NCBI GenBank assembly: GCA_958296015.1
Contig: CATQIH010000035.1
Location: 1 to 64,000, forward strand
Length of the DNA stretch: 64,000 bases
Direction of reading: 5' to 3'
Origin: Cyclobacteriaceae bacterium
GTDB taxonomy: Bacteria > Bacteroidota > Bacteroidia > Cytophagales > Cyclobacteriaceae
Positions 8,837 to 18,350 of this stretch are shown piece by piece. Both the position numbers and the translations under genes were made by a program. Position 1 is the first letter of the stretch. Each line of letters starts with the position of its first letter. The notes under the pieces are model-generated. The model was not told the DNA's origin and searched no databases. It saw only the letters and a list, made by a program, of their open reading frames with translations.

Positions 8837-9478
8837 CTATGTTTGATTAGGTAGGGGTATTGTAAACCTAAAAATGCTGCCTTTGCCTCTATCACTTTCG
8901 GCCCATATTCTACCGTTATGCTGCTCTATAAAGTCTTTACTTAGCAACAAGCCAAGTCCCGTACCTTTTCGCCCCGCGTGCCTACAGCCGAATATTGCAT
9001 TTCTTTGAAAAGCTTACTAAGAATATGCCAGTCAATGCCCATTCCTGTATCACGCACAGATATCTGAAGGTAATGATGCGCTGCCTCTGTATCAATGTCT
9101 ATCCTTCCGGATTCGTACGTAAACTTAATAGCATTTCCGATCAGGTTTCTAAGTACCAGTTTGATCATATTTTACATCGGCGTTTTCTGCAAGCTCACCT
9201 GGTGGGCCTGTACTCTGTTTTTCGCCTTTAACGCCTTATTTTCTGTATCCTTCTAAGCAAGCTCATAGTTGAACTTTAACTAAGCCATCTTTTCAGTATT
9301 TTCCTGGCTAAGTATCGAGTCTTTGTATTGCTCATACATATTTAGGTACTGAAATGACTGCCGGTAATTTTGTAGTTGCTCGTAAGCTTTGTAGAGTATG
9401 TCAGTTGCCTTTTGCATCAAACAGCTGGAATGCAAACAATACGTATAATACAGTAAAAAGCAATACTTTCCTGATCAT
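8837..9478 (-). pseudogene. Remnant of a TPR-type sensor histidine kinase
   Basis: Read on the minus strand from ATG 9478 there is an intact signal-peptide-like start (MIRKVLLFTVLYVLFAFQLF). A frameshift then leads into the end of a TPR array (YEQLQNYRQSFQYLNMYEQY), and then a coiled-coil linker (SQENTEKMA, ALKAKNRVQ) broken by two in-frame TAG stops. After a gap that removes the dimerisation domain comes the HATPase domain: N-box NLIGNAIKFT, G1 box DTGMGI. A last frameshift follows before the G2 box [10 protein letters not shown] and a normal C-terminus ending at TAG 8837-8839. At least four lesions and large deletions make it non-functional. Such kinases are common in Cytophagia. Confidence 0.85.
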
Positions 9479-9675
9479 AAGTTTATTTCTTGGGTTAGCT
9501 TGGTAGTGTGCTCGCAATATATTCACCATACAAAGATGAATGTATGTAGCCGTGCTCTGTTTTTTTGGAAAGGATAAACACCTGAAGCACTTTTATTGTA
9601 AGAAAACAAAAAAACTAGACTTTTTCTCTATATTTTTAAGTTTATAGGTTTCTTTTACTAAGAAATTACTCTCAT

Positions 9676-9963
9676 ATGAATACTCAAGGCTATACACATC
9701 AATTCTACATTACTGTTACTGGTAAAGTTCAGGGTGTGGGTTACAGAGCAGGTACAGAAGAAATAGTGCGTCGGTTGGGTATTGTAGGCTGGGTTCGAAA
9801 CAGCCCTGACGGCTCTGTACAGATTACCGCTACGGGTACTGAGGAGCAACTGCAAGCACTAGTAGCATGGTGCCGACAAGGGCCATCCGGAGCCAGTGTA
9901 GATCATGTATCGTGGGATGAGCAGACTCCGGAAAGCTTCCGTGAATTTACGGTGCGGCGATAG
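9676..9963 (+). CDS. acyP: Acylphosphatase
   Basis: Small cytosolic hydrolase of carboxyl-phosphate bonds. The 95 residues contain both signatures: KVQGVGYRAG with catalytic Arg24, and GWVRNSPDGSVQ with catalytic Asn42. The length is typical. It converges tail to tail with the TamB-like gene, 2 bp apart. The upstream 197 bp is AT-rich, with no recognisable motif I would defend. Confidence 0.92.
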   Translation: MNTQGYTHQFYITVTGKVQGVGYRAGTEEIVRRLGIVGWVRNSPDGSVQITATGTEEQLQALVAWCRQGPSGASVDHVSWDEQTPESFREFTVRR

Positions 9964-9965
9964 TA

Positions 9966-12900
9966 TCAATTTCCTCCGGCCTTATTTTGTGTGTTGTTCA
10001 GTATGATATCCTGTGGCTGTGTATCGGTTTCGTCTCCGGTTTCTTTCTCCTGACCTGGCGGATTGCTTTGCAGCACATCATCGCTTTTCAGAAGCTGGTC
10101 GAAAGCCTTTTGGTACATCACAGATACCCCTGCATTATTTTCAAAGGCGTTAGTCAGCGGATTGCGCCTTGGGCTTTGAAATACCCTGATATTTAAGTTG
10201 CCAGATTCGTCCAAACGATACAGCACCTCAAATTGCGCCATCACCTGGCTGGAGCTTGAACTTCCCCCGGTAGTAGCTGCCGCTCCGCCCTGGCCTGTTG
10301 ACAGGGTAGTAACGCCACCTGCTGAGATTGTCAGGCGGTCGTTGAAAAGGCTTTTAGATAGTTCCACATTCAGGTCTTTATCAGACGTAGCATTTTGCTG
10401 GGGACTGTTGGCATCTGATTGCTGTAGTCCCACATTGATCTCTACACCGCCCAGGTAATCTTGAGAAAGCGAACTCAACTGACTGGAAAGCAGGCGGCTC
10501 ACACTGCTGTTGATCTTGTCATTGACGCTGCCTGCTATTCCTCCACCTTCACCACTGCCTCCTCCGCCAAAGCCACCCGAAGCGGGAATGAAACGGTTCA
10601 GCACGATCAAACCAAATACTTGTTTGTAAAGTAATGTTTTATCGCGCAAAACATCCTTGACCACATCCTGCGCGAGGACAGCATTTTGCCCCTGAAGTGA
10701 CGACAGATCAGGAATTTCAATATCGAAGGCAAGCTCTGGTGCTTGTATTGTTCCTGTAATGTTCAGCAAAACATTCGTCTTTAGGTTTTGAGAAAGAATA
10801 TCCTGACCAATGATTCCACGGTAAGCATCTGAGAGTAGTCCGCCCAAATCTGTTTCAGTAGAATAAATAGCTGTCATATCCAAATCTGCATTGGCAGGAT
10901 CGCCCGACCAGGTAATGGTGCTGCCATCTTTAACGGTAAACTCTTTCTGTACAAGCCCTGCAAAGCTCAGGTTATAAGACCCGCTGTTGAGCACATAGGT
11001 ACCCTGCATGGTCAGGTCTCCGTTGATACTTTGGTCCACTTTAAGATCAGCTTCGCCGGAAGCCACTACTTTGTCGCCATTTGATGGATCGATGACAATG
11101 GTGAAAACAGCTTCCGGACTAACGTGTACTGTGGTAGACAGAGCAAACCCGCTTACTGTTACGCTATCTTTTTTCTGTTTAGAGGGTATTTCCAGCGAAT
11201 CTGTAGACAAGGTGTCGGCTGCCAGAAAATCATTGACATCTACAAACTCAATGTACCCCGCCTGCGCGGCTTCTGCATCGCCTGATACGAGTGCCACCAC
11301 CATATCGGTGCCCTCTTCTATCCCTGCATCGCCTTCTATTTTAATTTTGCTTACTGGTCCTGTAATATCAAAATCAGCACTTGCTACGGCTTTGCCATAA
11401 AAATTCGGATTCTCATACTCTTTGCTATTGACCAGGATAAAATTCTTTGTCGCAAAGCTTAAGTCAACTTCCGGATCGGCAAAGTCAGCAAAGCCGATTG
11501 TTCCGCTCAATGTAGCTGGCGTACGGGCAGAATCCAGCACGGTAAACTTATCAAACTGAACGTTTTTACCCCCAAAAGTAAGCTTTTGTTTAGGCAGATA
11601 GTGTGTAGCACCGGCAATGGTAGTTTGTATCATTACCTCGTCAGCTACAGCAAAGTTGCCATTGATGGCAGGGTCAGCTGGGCTACCCGTGATGTGCATA
11701 TTTGCCTGAAGCTCTCCTTTCATCGTTTTGATGTAATCTTTAGCAAATACCTGCCAGGGTTCCAATTGCAAACTGTTTAAATCCAGTTGCAGATCAATAT
11801 TGTTGGAATCAGATGCCAGGTTGTAATCACCCTCTATTTTTACATCCTGTGTAGGTCCTTTGAGTGTCATGAGCATACTGAGTAAATCCTGCTTTTTGTT
11901 TGCCTGGTTTCCCTTGTTTGCTTTTAGTTCCAGTTCGCCTATCTTTTGATCTTGCACCTCTAAGCCATTGATGGCCAGATTGGCTGAAATCGGACCGGAT
12001 TCAAACATACTAGCAAGCGTAGCTTTACCTTTTAACATGCCTTTGATACCGTAGCTGTCCAGATCAAGGGCATCCATCAAGGGTGCTAAAGCCAACTGCT
12101 GGATGGCCATTTCCATATCGGTAGAATCATTTGCGTTGTCAGTATTGATGAATATTCCTTGCTTACCCTGCGTCAGGGAAAAGTCATTGATGTCCAGGTA
12201 ATTTTTTGCGTAAGCCAGATAGGCATTCTCCGAAAAACGCCAGGGCTTGTCTTGTACAACCAATTCAGAGTTGTTGAGCATTAGTTTGATGGTGTCCTGA
12301 CTGCTGCTTAGTACCGCATTTAAATCCAGTCGATAAGGGGCATTAACTTCGCCTATACCTACATTAAAGTCCAGATCAGTTGTCACCAGCTTATCCTTAC
12401 CTTTTGACACACCGGAAAGCTCTCCGGAAAACCTGAGGTTAGGAATAGTAAAATCGCCGGATTGAATAGCATTAATAGCCATATTCATGTCTATTTGCTT
12501 GTTATCTGTCTTGGCATTCATATAAAAACTGTCCACAACGTTGTTACCATAGGCAAGGCGAGGTACTTTCAGGTTCAGGTTCATACTTCTGTTGCTGCTA
12601 TTGAATTTGCCCTCTATGGTGATCGGTGACGGGATGTTCAGCTCGGGTACAAACACTGAGGCAAAAGAAGGTGTACTGTCTACGCTGAAAGTAAAAGCCA
12701 GTTGCTGTTCAGGGATATTACTTTTGGAATGGGTGGTATCCATCACGGGCAGATCATAATGAGCCAGATAGTATTCCTGAAAATCGGTGATTGCGGCAGG
12801 AAGGTTTTCAAAATCAAACTGACCGGAAATTTTCCCGTTGATTTCATCTGAACTTAACGTGAAGGTTCTGTCCTTACCCTGGCGGTCTGCATTCAATAGC

Positions 12901-14960
12901 AAAGAATCCAGATAGAACGTGTTTTTACCTTTGATAATTTCGGTGCTTGTCAGCCTCAGATAACCCATTATATCATCCGGCGTTGTGCCCTTTGCGTCAG
13001 CCTGCATCAACAAGTTACTTACGATAATACTGTCTGGTACCAGGTTCAGGCGAAACAGGTTGGCATTTTTTACTTGTAAGTTCATAGTGTAGGCAGTGTC
13101 TGCTTTCAGCAATACTTGGGCATTGGCGTGCAGCTCCAGCAGGCTATCCTGGTAAGAGATTTTAGCCTGCAAACTGTCATGCTCCATACCGGCATCTACT
13201 ACCAGGTTGCGGTAGTGGTGTTTGTTATAGTCAAACCTATCGATAATAAATTTGGCATTGGCCTGGCGCAGCGTGGTATCGGTTGCAGACATAAGGGCAG
13301 TAGCCGTGGCATCTGCATGGAAGGTCAGCTGGTCATAAGCATTGGCCACACTATCCGGGTTGCCCAGCAGTTTCATCACTTCACGAATGTCCAGTTGGCT
13401 ACCTGTTAGTTGTGCGCTGATAGAGGCTACTTTATTTTTGTTCAAGGCATAAGCCGCTAACGCTTCCACACTGCCCATACGGGAGTCGAGCTTTGCATTG
13501 GCTTTGATGTCGTTGAGTGTACCTTTAGCGTCAGCAGTTAGCACCAACGGGCCGCGATTTGCTTTGGGCAGATACCGCCCTATGGAATCTGTTGTGAACT
13601 GGCGGATAAAGTCCAGGTCTGCACGAAGTTCTTTCAGGTGAAGATCAATGTAAGGAGAGTCTTTGCCGGTAGAGTCCATCACAGCACTTAGGTTGCTGAA
13701 GCTCATGCTGGCATCCATGCGCACCTGGTCATCCACATTCAGCAGCAGGTTTTTAACACTTCCCTCTCCATTGGCAATGTGTGTATTCCAGCTCAGGCGA
13801 GGAGTCAGTGCCTTTACCTCCGGCATACTATCCAAGGCATTGGTGAAATATGCAGCATCAGCCATGCCTAGTTTGGCACTGTTCAGTTCAGAATTAAATT
13901 TCAGACTTCCGATCAGTTCTTTAGTAGTTTCTGCCAACTTCATAGACACCTGCATATTGCCATTCAGCTGTGAGTTGGGCGTTTCCAAATCCATCAGATC
14001 AGCATTGACAGCAGGCATGTCTATTGTAGCTTTAGCTACCATTTTGTTGACTGCAAAGCCACTTCTAGCTTCTCTGAAAGCCAGGTTTTCCAGATAGAGT
14101 GCAATATTGTTTTTGCCTACTTCAATATCTTCGATATGGGTTTGCAGATCAGCCAGCACCATATCCTCAAAGTCAAGCTGACCGGCAGCTGTCGTATCTG
14201 GTTGTTTGACGCGATAAGTCACCTGGCTATTGTCCAGCACAAACTCATTCAGCGAATAGGCAAAGCCACTCGGATTGAGCACATCTTGCGTTTGGGTGGC
14301 AGCCATTGCTGTGGTATCAGCTACATTTGTTGTATCTGCCGCAGCAGTAGTATCTGTAGGAGGCAGCAGCATGGCAAATTGTAGGCCGTCAACGTTTAGC
14401 TTATCGCCCTGAATATGACTTTCTTCCAGGCCCAATTTATTAAACAGCATGGCCAGGCTATTGAGTGTCAGGTTCATTTCAGTACCGTCGGCATCGTAGT
14501 CAAAGCGGATACGGTTGAGCTGTACTCTGCGCAGATCAATCACCCAGGAAGAAGCGGTAGTATCTTTCTCAACGTTAGTGGTATCTGTAGAGGCAAAAGC
14601 TTCGGGAATAAATGCAAAGTTCAGGTCTTTTTGCCCTTCGGGTTGATACAAGTTGGCATACAGCCCCCGTACTTCTACCAGATTGATATAGGCGTTTTTG
14701 TTGAGCAGTGCCCAAGGCTGAATGTTGACTCTGAATTTTTCGACATATAGCAATGTATCGCCCTGCTGGTCTTCAATATAAACACCATCCAGCACTACTT
14801 CGTCAAACAGGTCAATGTCCAGGCCTTGTAGAGAAGCCTTTGTGTGTAGTTGTTTGGACAGGATATCAGATATTTTTCCTGCCACCCACTTTTGCACAGG
14901 AGGCGTACGAAAGGCAATATAAATGACAATCCATAGAGCCATGAATATGCCAATGACCAT
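9966..14960 (-). CDS. TamB-like envelope protein (DUF490 domain)
   Basis: A giant 1664-residue protein with one N-terminal signal-anchor helix (about residues 2-18) and then a long run of AsmA/TamB-type beta-strand repeats. Such proteins form a hydrophobic groove bridging the inner and outer membranes and serve in barrel assembly or lipid transport. The C-terminal third carries the TamB domain (for example ITWSGDPANADLDMTAIYST, then a Gly-rich stretch near 1470). The frame stays open without a start codon for about 23 codons above ATG 14960, so the exact N-terminus is uncertain. No TamA-like barrel gene adjoins it. Confidence 0.85.
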   Translation of the reverse strand: MVIGIFMALWIVIYIAFRTPPVQKWVAGKISDILSKQLHTKASLQGLDIDLFDEVVLDGVYIEDQQGDTLLYVEKFRVNIQPWALLNKNAYINLVEVRGLYANLYQPEGQKDLNFAFIPEAFASTDTTNVEKDTTASSWVIDLRRVQLNRIRFDYDADGTEMNLTLNSLAMLFNKLGLEESHIQGDKLNVDGLQFAMLLPPTDTTAAADTTNVADTTAMAATQTQDVLNPSGFAYSLNEFVLDNSQVTYRVKQPDTTAAGQLDFEDMVLADLQTHIEDIEVGKNNIALYLENLAFREARSGFAVNKMVAKATIDMPAVNADLMDLETPNSQLNGNMQVSMKLAETTKELIGSLKFNSELNSAKLGMADAAYFTNALDSMPEVKALTPRLSWNTHIANGEGSVKNLLLNVDDQVRMDASMSFSNLSAVMDSTGKDSPYIDLHLKELRADLDFIRQFTTDSIGRYLPKANRGPLVLTADAKGTLNDIKANAKLDSRMGSVEALAAYALNKNKVASISAQLTGSQLDIREVMKLLGNPDSVANAYDQLTFHADATATALMSATDTTLRQANAKFIIDRFDYNKHHYRNLVVDAGMEHDSLQAKISYQDSLLELHANAQVLLKADTAYTMNLQVKNANLFRLNLVPDSIIVSNLLMQADAKGTTPDDIMGYLRLTSTEIIKGKNTFYLDSLLLNADRQGKDRTFTLSSDEINGKISGQFDFENLPAAITDFQEYYLAHYDLPVMDTTHSKSNIPEQQLAFTFSVDSTPSFASVFVPELNIPSPITIEGKFNSSNRSMNLNLKVPRLAYGNNVVDSFYMNAKTDNKQIDMNMAINAIQSGDFTIPNLRFSGELSGVSKGKDKLVTTDLDFNVGIGEVNAPYRLDLNAVLSSSQDTIKLMLNNSELVVQDKPWRFSENAYLAYAKNYLDINDFSLTQGKQGIFINTDNANDSTDMEMAIQQLALAPLMDALDLDSYGIKGMLKGKATLASMFESGPISANLAINGLEVQDQKIGELELKANKGNQANKKQDLLSMLMTLKGPTQDVKIEGDYNLASDSNNIDLQLDLNSLQLEPWQVFAKDYIKTMKGELQANMHITGSPADPAINGNFAVADEVMIQTTIAGATHYLPKQKLTFGGKNVQFDKFTVLDSARTPATLSGTIGFADFADPEVDLSFATKNFILVNSKEYENPNFYGKAVASADFDITGPVSKIKIEGDAGIEEGTDMVVALVSGDAEAAQAGYIEFVDVNDFLAADTLSTDSLEIPSKQKKDSVTVSGFALSTTVHVSPEAVFTIVIDPSNGDKVVASGEADLKVDQSINGDLTMQGTYVLNSGSYNLSFAGLVQKEFTVKDGSTITWSGDPANADLDMTAIYSTETDLGGLLSDAYRGIIGQDILSQNLKTNVLLNITGTIQAPELAFDIEIPDLSSLQGQNAVLAQDVVKDVLRDKTLLYKQVFGLIVLNRFIPASGGFGGGGSGEGGGIAGSVNDKINSSVSRLLSSQLSSLSQDYLGGVEINVGLQQSDANSPQQNATSDKDLNVELSKSLFNDRLTISAGGVTTLSTGQGGAAATTGGSSSSSQVMAQFEVLYRLDESGNLNIRVFQSPRRNPLTNAFENNAGVSVMYQKAFDQLLKSDDVLQSNPPGQEKETGDETDTQPQDIILNNTQNKAGGN

Positions 14961-15304
14961 TAAAATCCGTTGAGCCCATACAGGTAAGCCCGCGCTATGT
15001 TCGTTCTGCGTACTGATCTTCGTAAGTTTTTAACGTGGGGAAAAATTTAGCTTTCTAAAAAAGCTGTAGGTGTTTCTTAGATACACACCAAAATAACTCA
15101 TTTTGTGCGTTATGGTTTTGTGTGCTACTAGAGTTTATTTAGCTTGCATTTCTATGTACTATATAAAATATAACAGGCAAATGGCGTAAAACTATATGAT
15201 ATACATTCTTTTTGATAAAAGCAAGGATGCATGTTTATAGTATTAGTACATTTTTACGCAATTTACCAATTGATTGTTTAGACTATCAGACTATACGAAC
15301 CATT
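14961..15304. other. Divergent intergenic region
   Basis: This 344-bp spacer separates the TamB-like gene and the DUF58 operon, which point away from each other, and so must hold both promoters. It is AT-rich towards the right end. I see no strong hairpin and no full promoter match. On the minus strand the TamB frame continues about 70 bp into it before a stop, without an accepted start codon. Confidence 0.5.
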
Positions 15305-16198
15305 ATGCATAAAGAAGATGTGCAGCGTCTGCTCAAGAAATTAAGAAAATACGAAATATCCATCCGAAAGGCCATCACCACACAGATGCAGGGTGATTTT
15401 CATTCTGTATTCAAGGGATCAGGTATTACTTTCGACGACGTACGAGAATACCAGTATGGCGATGATATCCGTACCATCGACTGGAATGCCACTGCCAAAG
15501 GGCACAGTGTGTATGTAAAAACTTTCAGGGAAGAGAGAGAACAGATCGTGTATATGGTGCTGGACGTGAGTGCCTCGCAGGAAATTGGCGATCCGGGTCA
15601 TCAGAAGGTAGATGTAGGCAAAGAAATCTGCGGCGTGCTGTCACTTTCTGCTATCAAAGAGGGTAGCCAGGTGGGTTTACTGTGTTTTTCTGATCAGAAA
15701 GAAGTTTATGTACGCCCTGGCAAAGGCGATCAACATGCGTATCAGTTGATATCCAAACTGTATAACCTAACACCAGTTTCTACCAAAACAGACCTAAAAG
15801 CAGCCGCCAACTATGTGTTGAATATCGTTAAGCGGCGCAGCATCCTGATCGTGATTTCGGACTTTGTGGACGATGGTTACCTGCACAACCTGAAGGCTCT
15901 GGCACGTAAGCACGACCTGATCATCATCCATTTGTCGGATAAGCGCGAAACCAGACTGCCCAGCCTGGGCATTGTGCCAGTGTACGATAAGGAAAGCAAG
16001 CGCACACTCTGGATCAATTCTTCGTCGGCACTTTTCAGAAAAAACATTGGTTCTGCTTACGCCGAAAGAAAAGCTTCGCTGGAAGATTTTTGTAAAAAAC
16101 ACCAGGCCAATTACCTTGCTGTGGATACCAATGAAGACTATGTACCCAAGCTGATTGAATTATTCAGAATAAGAAAGCAAACCCGAAAGATTGCCTAA
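15305..16198 (+). CDS. DUF58 / VWA-fold protein (Bat operon type)
   Basis: Soluble DUF58 protein, here 297 residues from ATG 15305 (MHKEDVQRLLKKLRKYEI). An upstream start at 15212 would add 31 residues that do not look coding. The DUF58 core signature DDVREYQYGDDIRTIDWNAT lies near residue 44, followed by a MIDAS-like VWA motif (LDVSASQE). In Bacteroidota this gene is the second member of the MoxR-DUF58-BatA aerotolerance cluster. Here it is the first gene, with no MoxR in front. It overlaps the next gene slightly at most. Confidence 0.85.
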   Translation: MHKEDVQRLLKKLRKYEISIRKAITTQMQGDFHSVFKGSGITFDDVREYQYGDDIRTIDWNATAKGHSVYVKTFREEREQIVYMVLDVSASQEIGDPGHQKVDVGKEICGVLSLSAIKEGSQVGLLCFSDQKEVYVRPGKGDQHAYQLISKLYNLTPVSTKTDLKAAANYVLNIVKRRSILIVISDFVDDGYLHNLKALARKHDLIIIHLSDKRETRLPSLGIVPVYDKESKRTLWINSSSALFRKNIGSAYAERKASLEDFCKKHQANYLAVDTNEDYVPKLIELFRIRKQTRKIA

Positions 16199-16214
16199 AT
16201 ATCCTATTTGCCAC

Positions 16215-17126
16215 ATGCGATTTCTGATCATTGTTATTACAATCTTGCTGCTGCCCGTAGCGCACAGCATAAGCCAGGCACTCAAACCACAGGGTGTTTT
16301 TGCCTCTGACAGCCTTAAGGTAGGCGAGCCGGTGACGTACGTACTCACTTTTCGCTACCCGCGCAACCTGGAGGTGGTCTTTCCGGATGAGAAAGATGCT
16401 GCTTACAGCCCGTTTGAATATTTGGACCGCCAGTCTTTCCCTACCCGCACCGATAGCCTGTACAGCTTTGATAGTGTAGCCTACCAGGTCACCACCTTTG
16501 AGCTTGACTCCGTGCAGAAACTGGCATTGCCTGTCTATGTCATTGAAACAAACGAAAATGGGAAGCCGGACAGTACTATTATCTTTGCCCAGCCAGATTC
16601 TATTTTTCTCCAGCAGCTCATCGCCCAGATGCCCGATAGTGTAGACCTGAAGGCCAATACCGAATATCGGCTGGTACACAGAGCGTTCAATTACCCTTAC
16701 CTGCTGGCAGCCCTTGCCGGTCTCGTATTGATTGCGGTGTTGGTGTTTATCTTTTTTGGCAAAAAAATCCATCGCCAGTGGCAGGTCTATCGTTTGCGTA
16801 AGGAGAATAAAAAGTTCGGCGAACAATTCAAACAGGCAAAAGAAGCTTACCAGCAATCGGCCGACCGCCGCCATTCGGAAGAGATATTGGTTGTTTGGAA
16901 AAAATACATGGAAGTAATTGACAAGGCACCTTATACCAAAATGACGACCAAAGAAATTGTGTATTTGCCTTCGGGTAAGGTATTACAGCATGATCTTCAG
17001 GCCATAGACAGAAGTATCTATAGCCGAACCATGAATGGCGAACTTATTCCGCATTTTGATCATTTGTATGAGCATACAGACAGCCGGTTTAAACAAAGAA
17101 TAGAAGAAATAAAACATGCAAAGTGA
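16215..17126 (+). CDS. Bat-operon membrane protein (unnamed linker gene)
   Basis: From ATG 16215 (303 residues) the protein starts with a signal peptide (RFLIIVITILLLPVAHSIS). Next come a periplasmic Ig/BatD-like beta domain of about 140 residues, one transmembrane helix near residue 170-190 (YLLAALAGLVLIAVLVFIFF), and a basic, helical cytoplasmic tail. Proteins of this layout sit between DUF58 and BatA genes in Bacteroidota. I infer an envelope partner of the VWA proteins but know no biochemical role. Its 3' end overlaps the BatA gene by 11 bp, showing translational coupling. Confidence 0.75.
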   Translation: MRFLIIVITILLLPVAHSISQALKPQGVFASDSLKVGEPVTYVLTFRYPRNLEVVFPDEKDAAYSPFEYLDRQSFPTRTDSLYSFDSVAYQVTTFELDSVQKLALPVYVIETNENGKPDSTIIFAQPDSIFLQQLIAQMPDSVDLKANTEYRLVHRAFNYPYLLAALAGLVLIAVLVFIFFGKKIHRQWQVYRLRKENKKFGEQFKQAKEAYQQSADRRHSEEILVVWKKYMEVIDKAPYTKMTTKEIVYLPSGKVLQHDLQAIDRSIYSRTMNGELIPHFDHLYEHTDSRFKQRIEEIKHAK

Positions 17127-18186
17127 AATGAGTAACTGGTTTTCTCCGGAGTGGTTTCTTCCCGATACGCTCAAAGGCTTTGAGTTTCAGCATCCCATAT
17201 TTTTGTATCTGCTGGCCCTGATTCCGCTGCTGCTAGTGCTGCGATGGCTGATTGGGCTGCGCACCAGCCAGAAGCTACCGGTAGCGTTTTCCAAAGCCTC
17301 ACTGCCTCAAAGCCCCGAAGCCTGGCTGCGGTTTGTGCCGTATATCTTTATGACATTGGCAGCTGCCCTGCTGTTGGTAGCCCTGGCTCGTCCACAGAAA
17401 ACCAATGAGCAGGTAGAACAATGGAGCGAAGGCATAGATATTATGCTGGTCATTGATATTTCTGAATCTATGCGTATCGAGGATTTTACGCCCAACCGGC
17501 TGGAAGCGGCCAAAGAGGTAGCCCGCAACTTTATTTCCGGTAGAATGCAAGACCGTATTGGCACGGTGGTATTCTCTGGCGATGCCTACTCGCTGGCTCC
17601 ACTTACCACCGACTATGACCTGCTCTATAAACTCATTGCCGATATCAACTTTGATATGATAGAAAGCCGAGGCACCGCCATTGGCAGTGCTTTGGCGGTA
17701 GGCACCAACCGGATGCGTGACGTAGAAGAGAAAAGCGGCGATATACGCAAAGGTAAGGCTTCCAAAGTGTTGGTGTTGCTCAGCGATGGCGACAATACCG
17801 CAGGCAATCTCGACCCTGTTACAGCTGCCGAATTAGCCCATGCTTATGGCATCAAAATCTACACCATTGCAGTAGGCAAGGAAGGAAAGGTGCCGTTTGG
17901 TAAAGATTTTTTTGGCAACACACGCTATGTGGAAAATACCATAGATGAGACTACCCTACGGGATATTGCCAAAATTGGCGAGGGCGAGTTCTTCCGAGCA
18001 TCCAATAACGAGGCCCTGCAACAGGTTTTTAACAAAATAAACCAGTACGAAAAAGCAGAGATCAAAGAAACCCGCTATAGAGATACTACAGATTTTTACC
18101 CGCCTTACCTTGCCTGGGCTATTGTCTTCTTTCTGCTCTGGCTGCTTTCCAAATCTACCTTCATGAGCAATGTACTGGTGGATTGA
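17116..18186 (+). CDS. BatA-like VWA-domain membrane protein
   Basis: A 356-residue protein with two N-terminal helices (about 27-48 and 74-92), a VWA domain and a C-terminal helix (about 332-348). The MIDAS metal site is complete: DISES (about 114-118), the TAIG threonine and the LSDGDN aspartate. This matches BatA of the Bacteroides aerotolerance operon, where VWA proteins form an envelope complex of unclear biochemistry. The downstream partners BatB, BatC and BatD are absent, since corA follows after 164 bp. The start could be ATG 17116 or ATG 17128. Confidence 0.85.
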   Translation: MQSEMSNWFSPEWFLPDTLKGFEFQHPIFLYLLALIPLLLVLRWLIGLRTSQKLPVAFSKASLPQSPEAWLRFVPYIFMTLAAALLLVALARPQKTNEQVEQWSEGIDIMLVIDISESMRIEDFTPNRLEAAKEVARNFISGRMQDRIGTVVFSGDAYSLAPLTTDYDLLYKLIADINFDMIESRGTAIGSALAVGTNRMRDVEEKSGDIRKGKASKVLVLLSDGDNTAGNLDPVTAAELAHAYGIKIYTIAVGKEGKVPFGKDFFGNTRYVENTIDETTLRDIAKIGEGEFFRASNNEALQQVFNKINQYEKAEIKETRYRDTTDFYPPYLAWAIVFFLLWLLSKSTFMSNVLVD

Positions 18187-18350
18187 ACGGGGACGGGATG
18201 CCGGAACATGGAGACCGATGCAAAATTGTTTTTTTAAAGAGCCGGTTTTCATTATCCTGCTTCCGGTTTCCTTTTCAGACTACTTTTGGATAATAATTTG
18301 CACATTGTCTGTCAGGTATCTATTTTGCGGCTATTAAAATAACACGGTGT

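Noticed and set aside
15212-15304. An N-terminal extension of the DUF58 protein
   Set aside because: The added 31 residues do not look coding and the family usually starts near the KEDVQRLLKKL segment.
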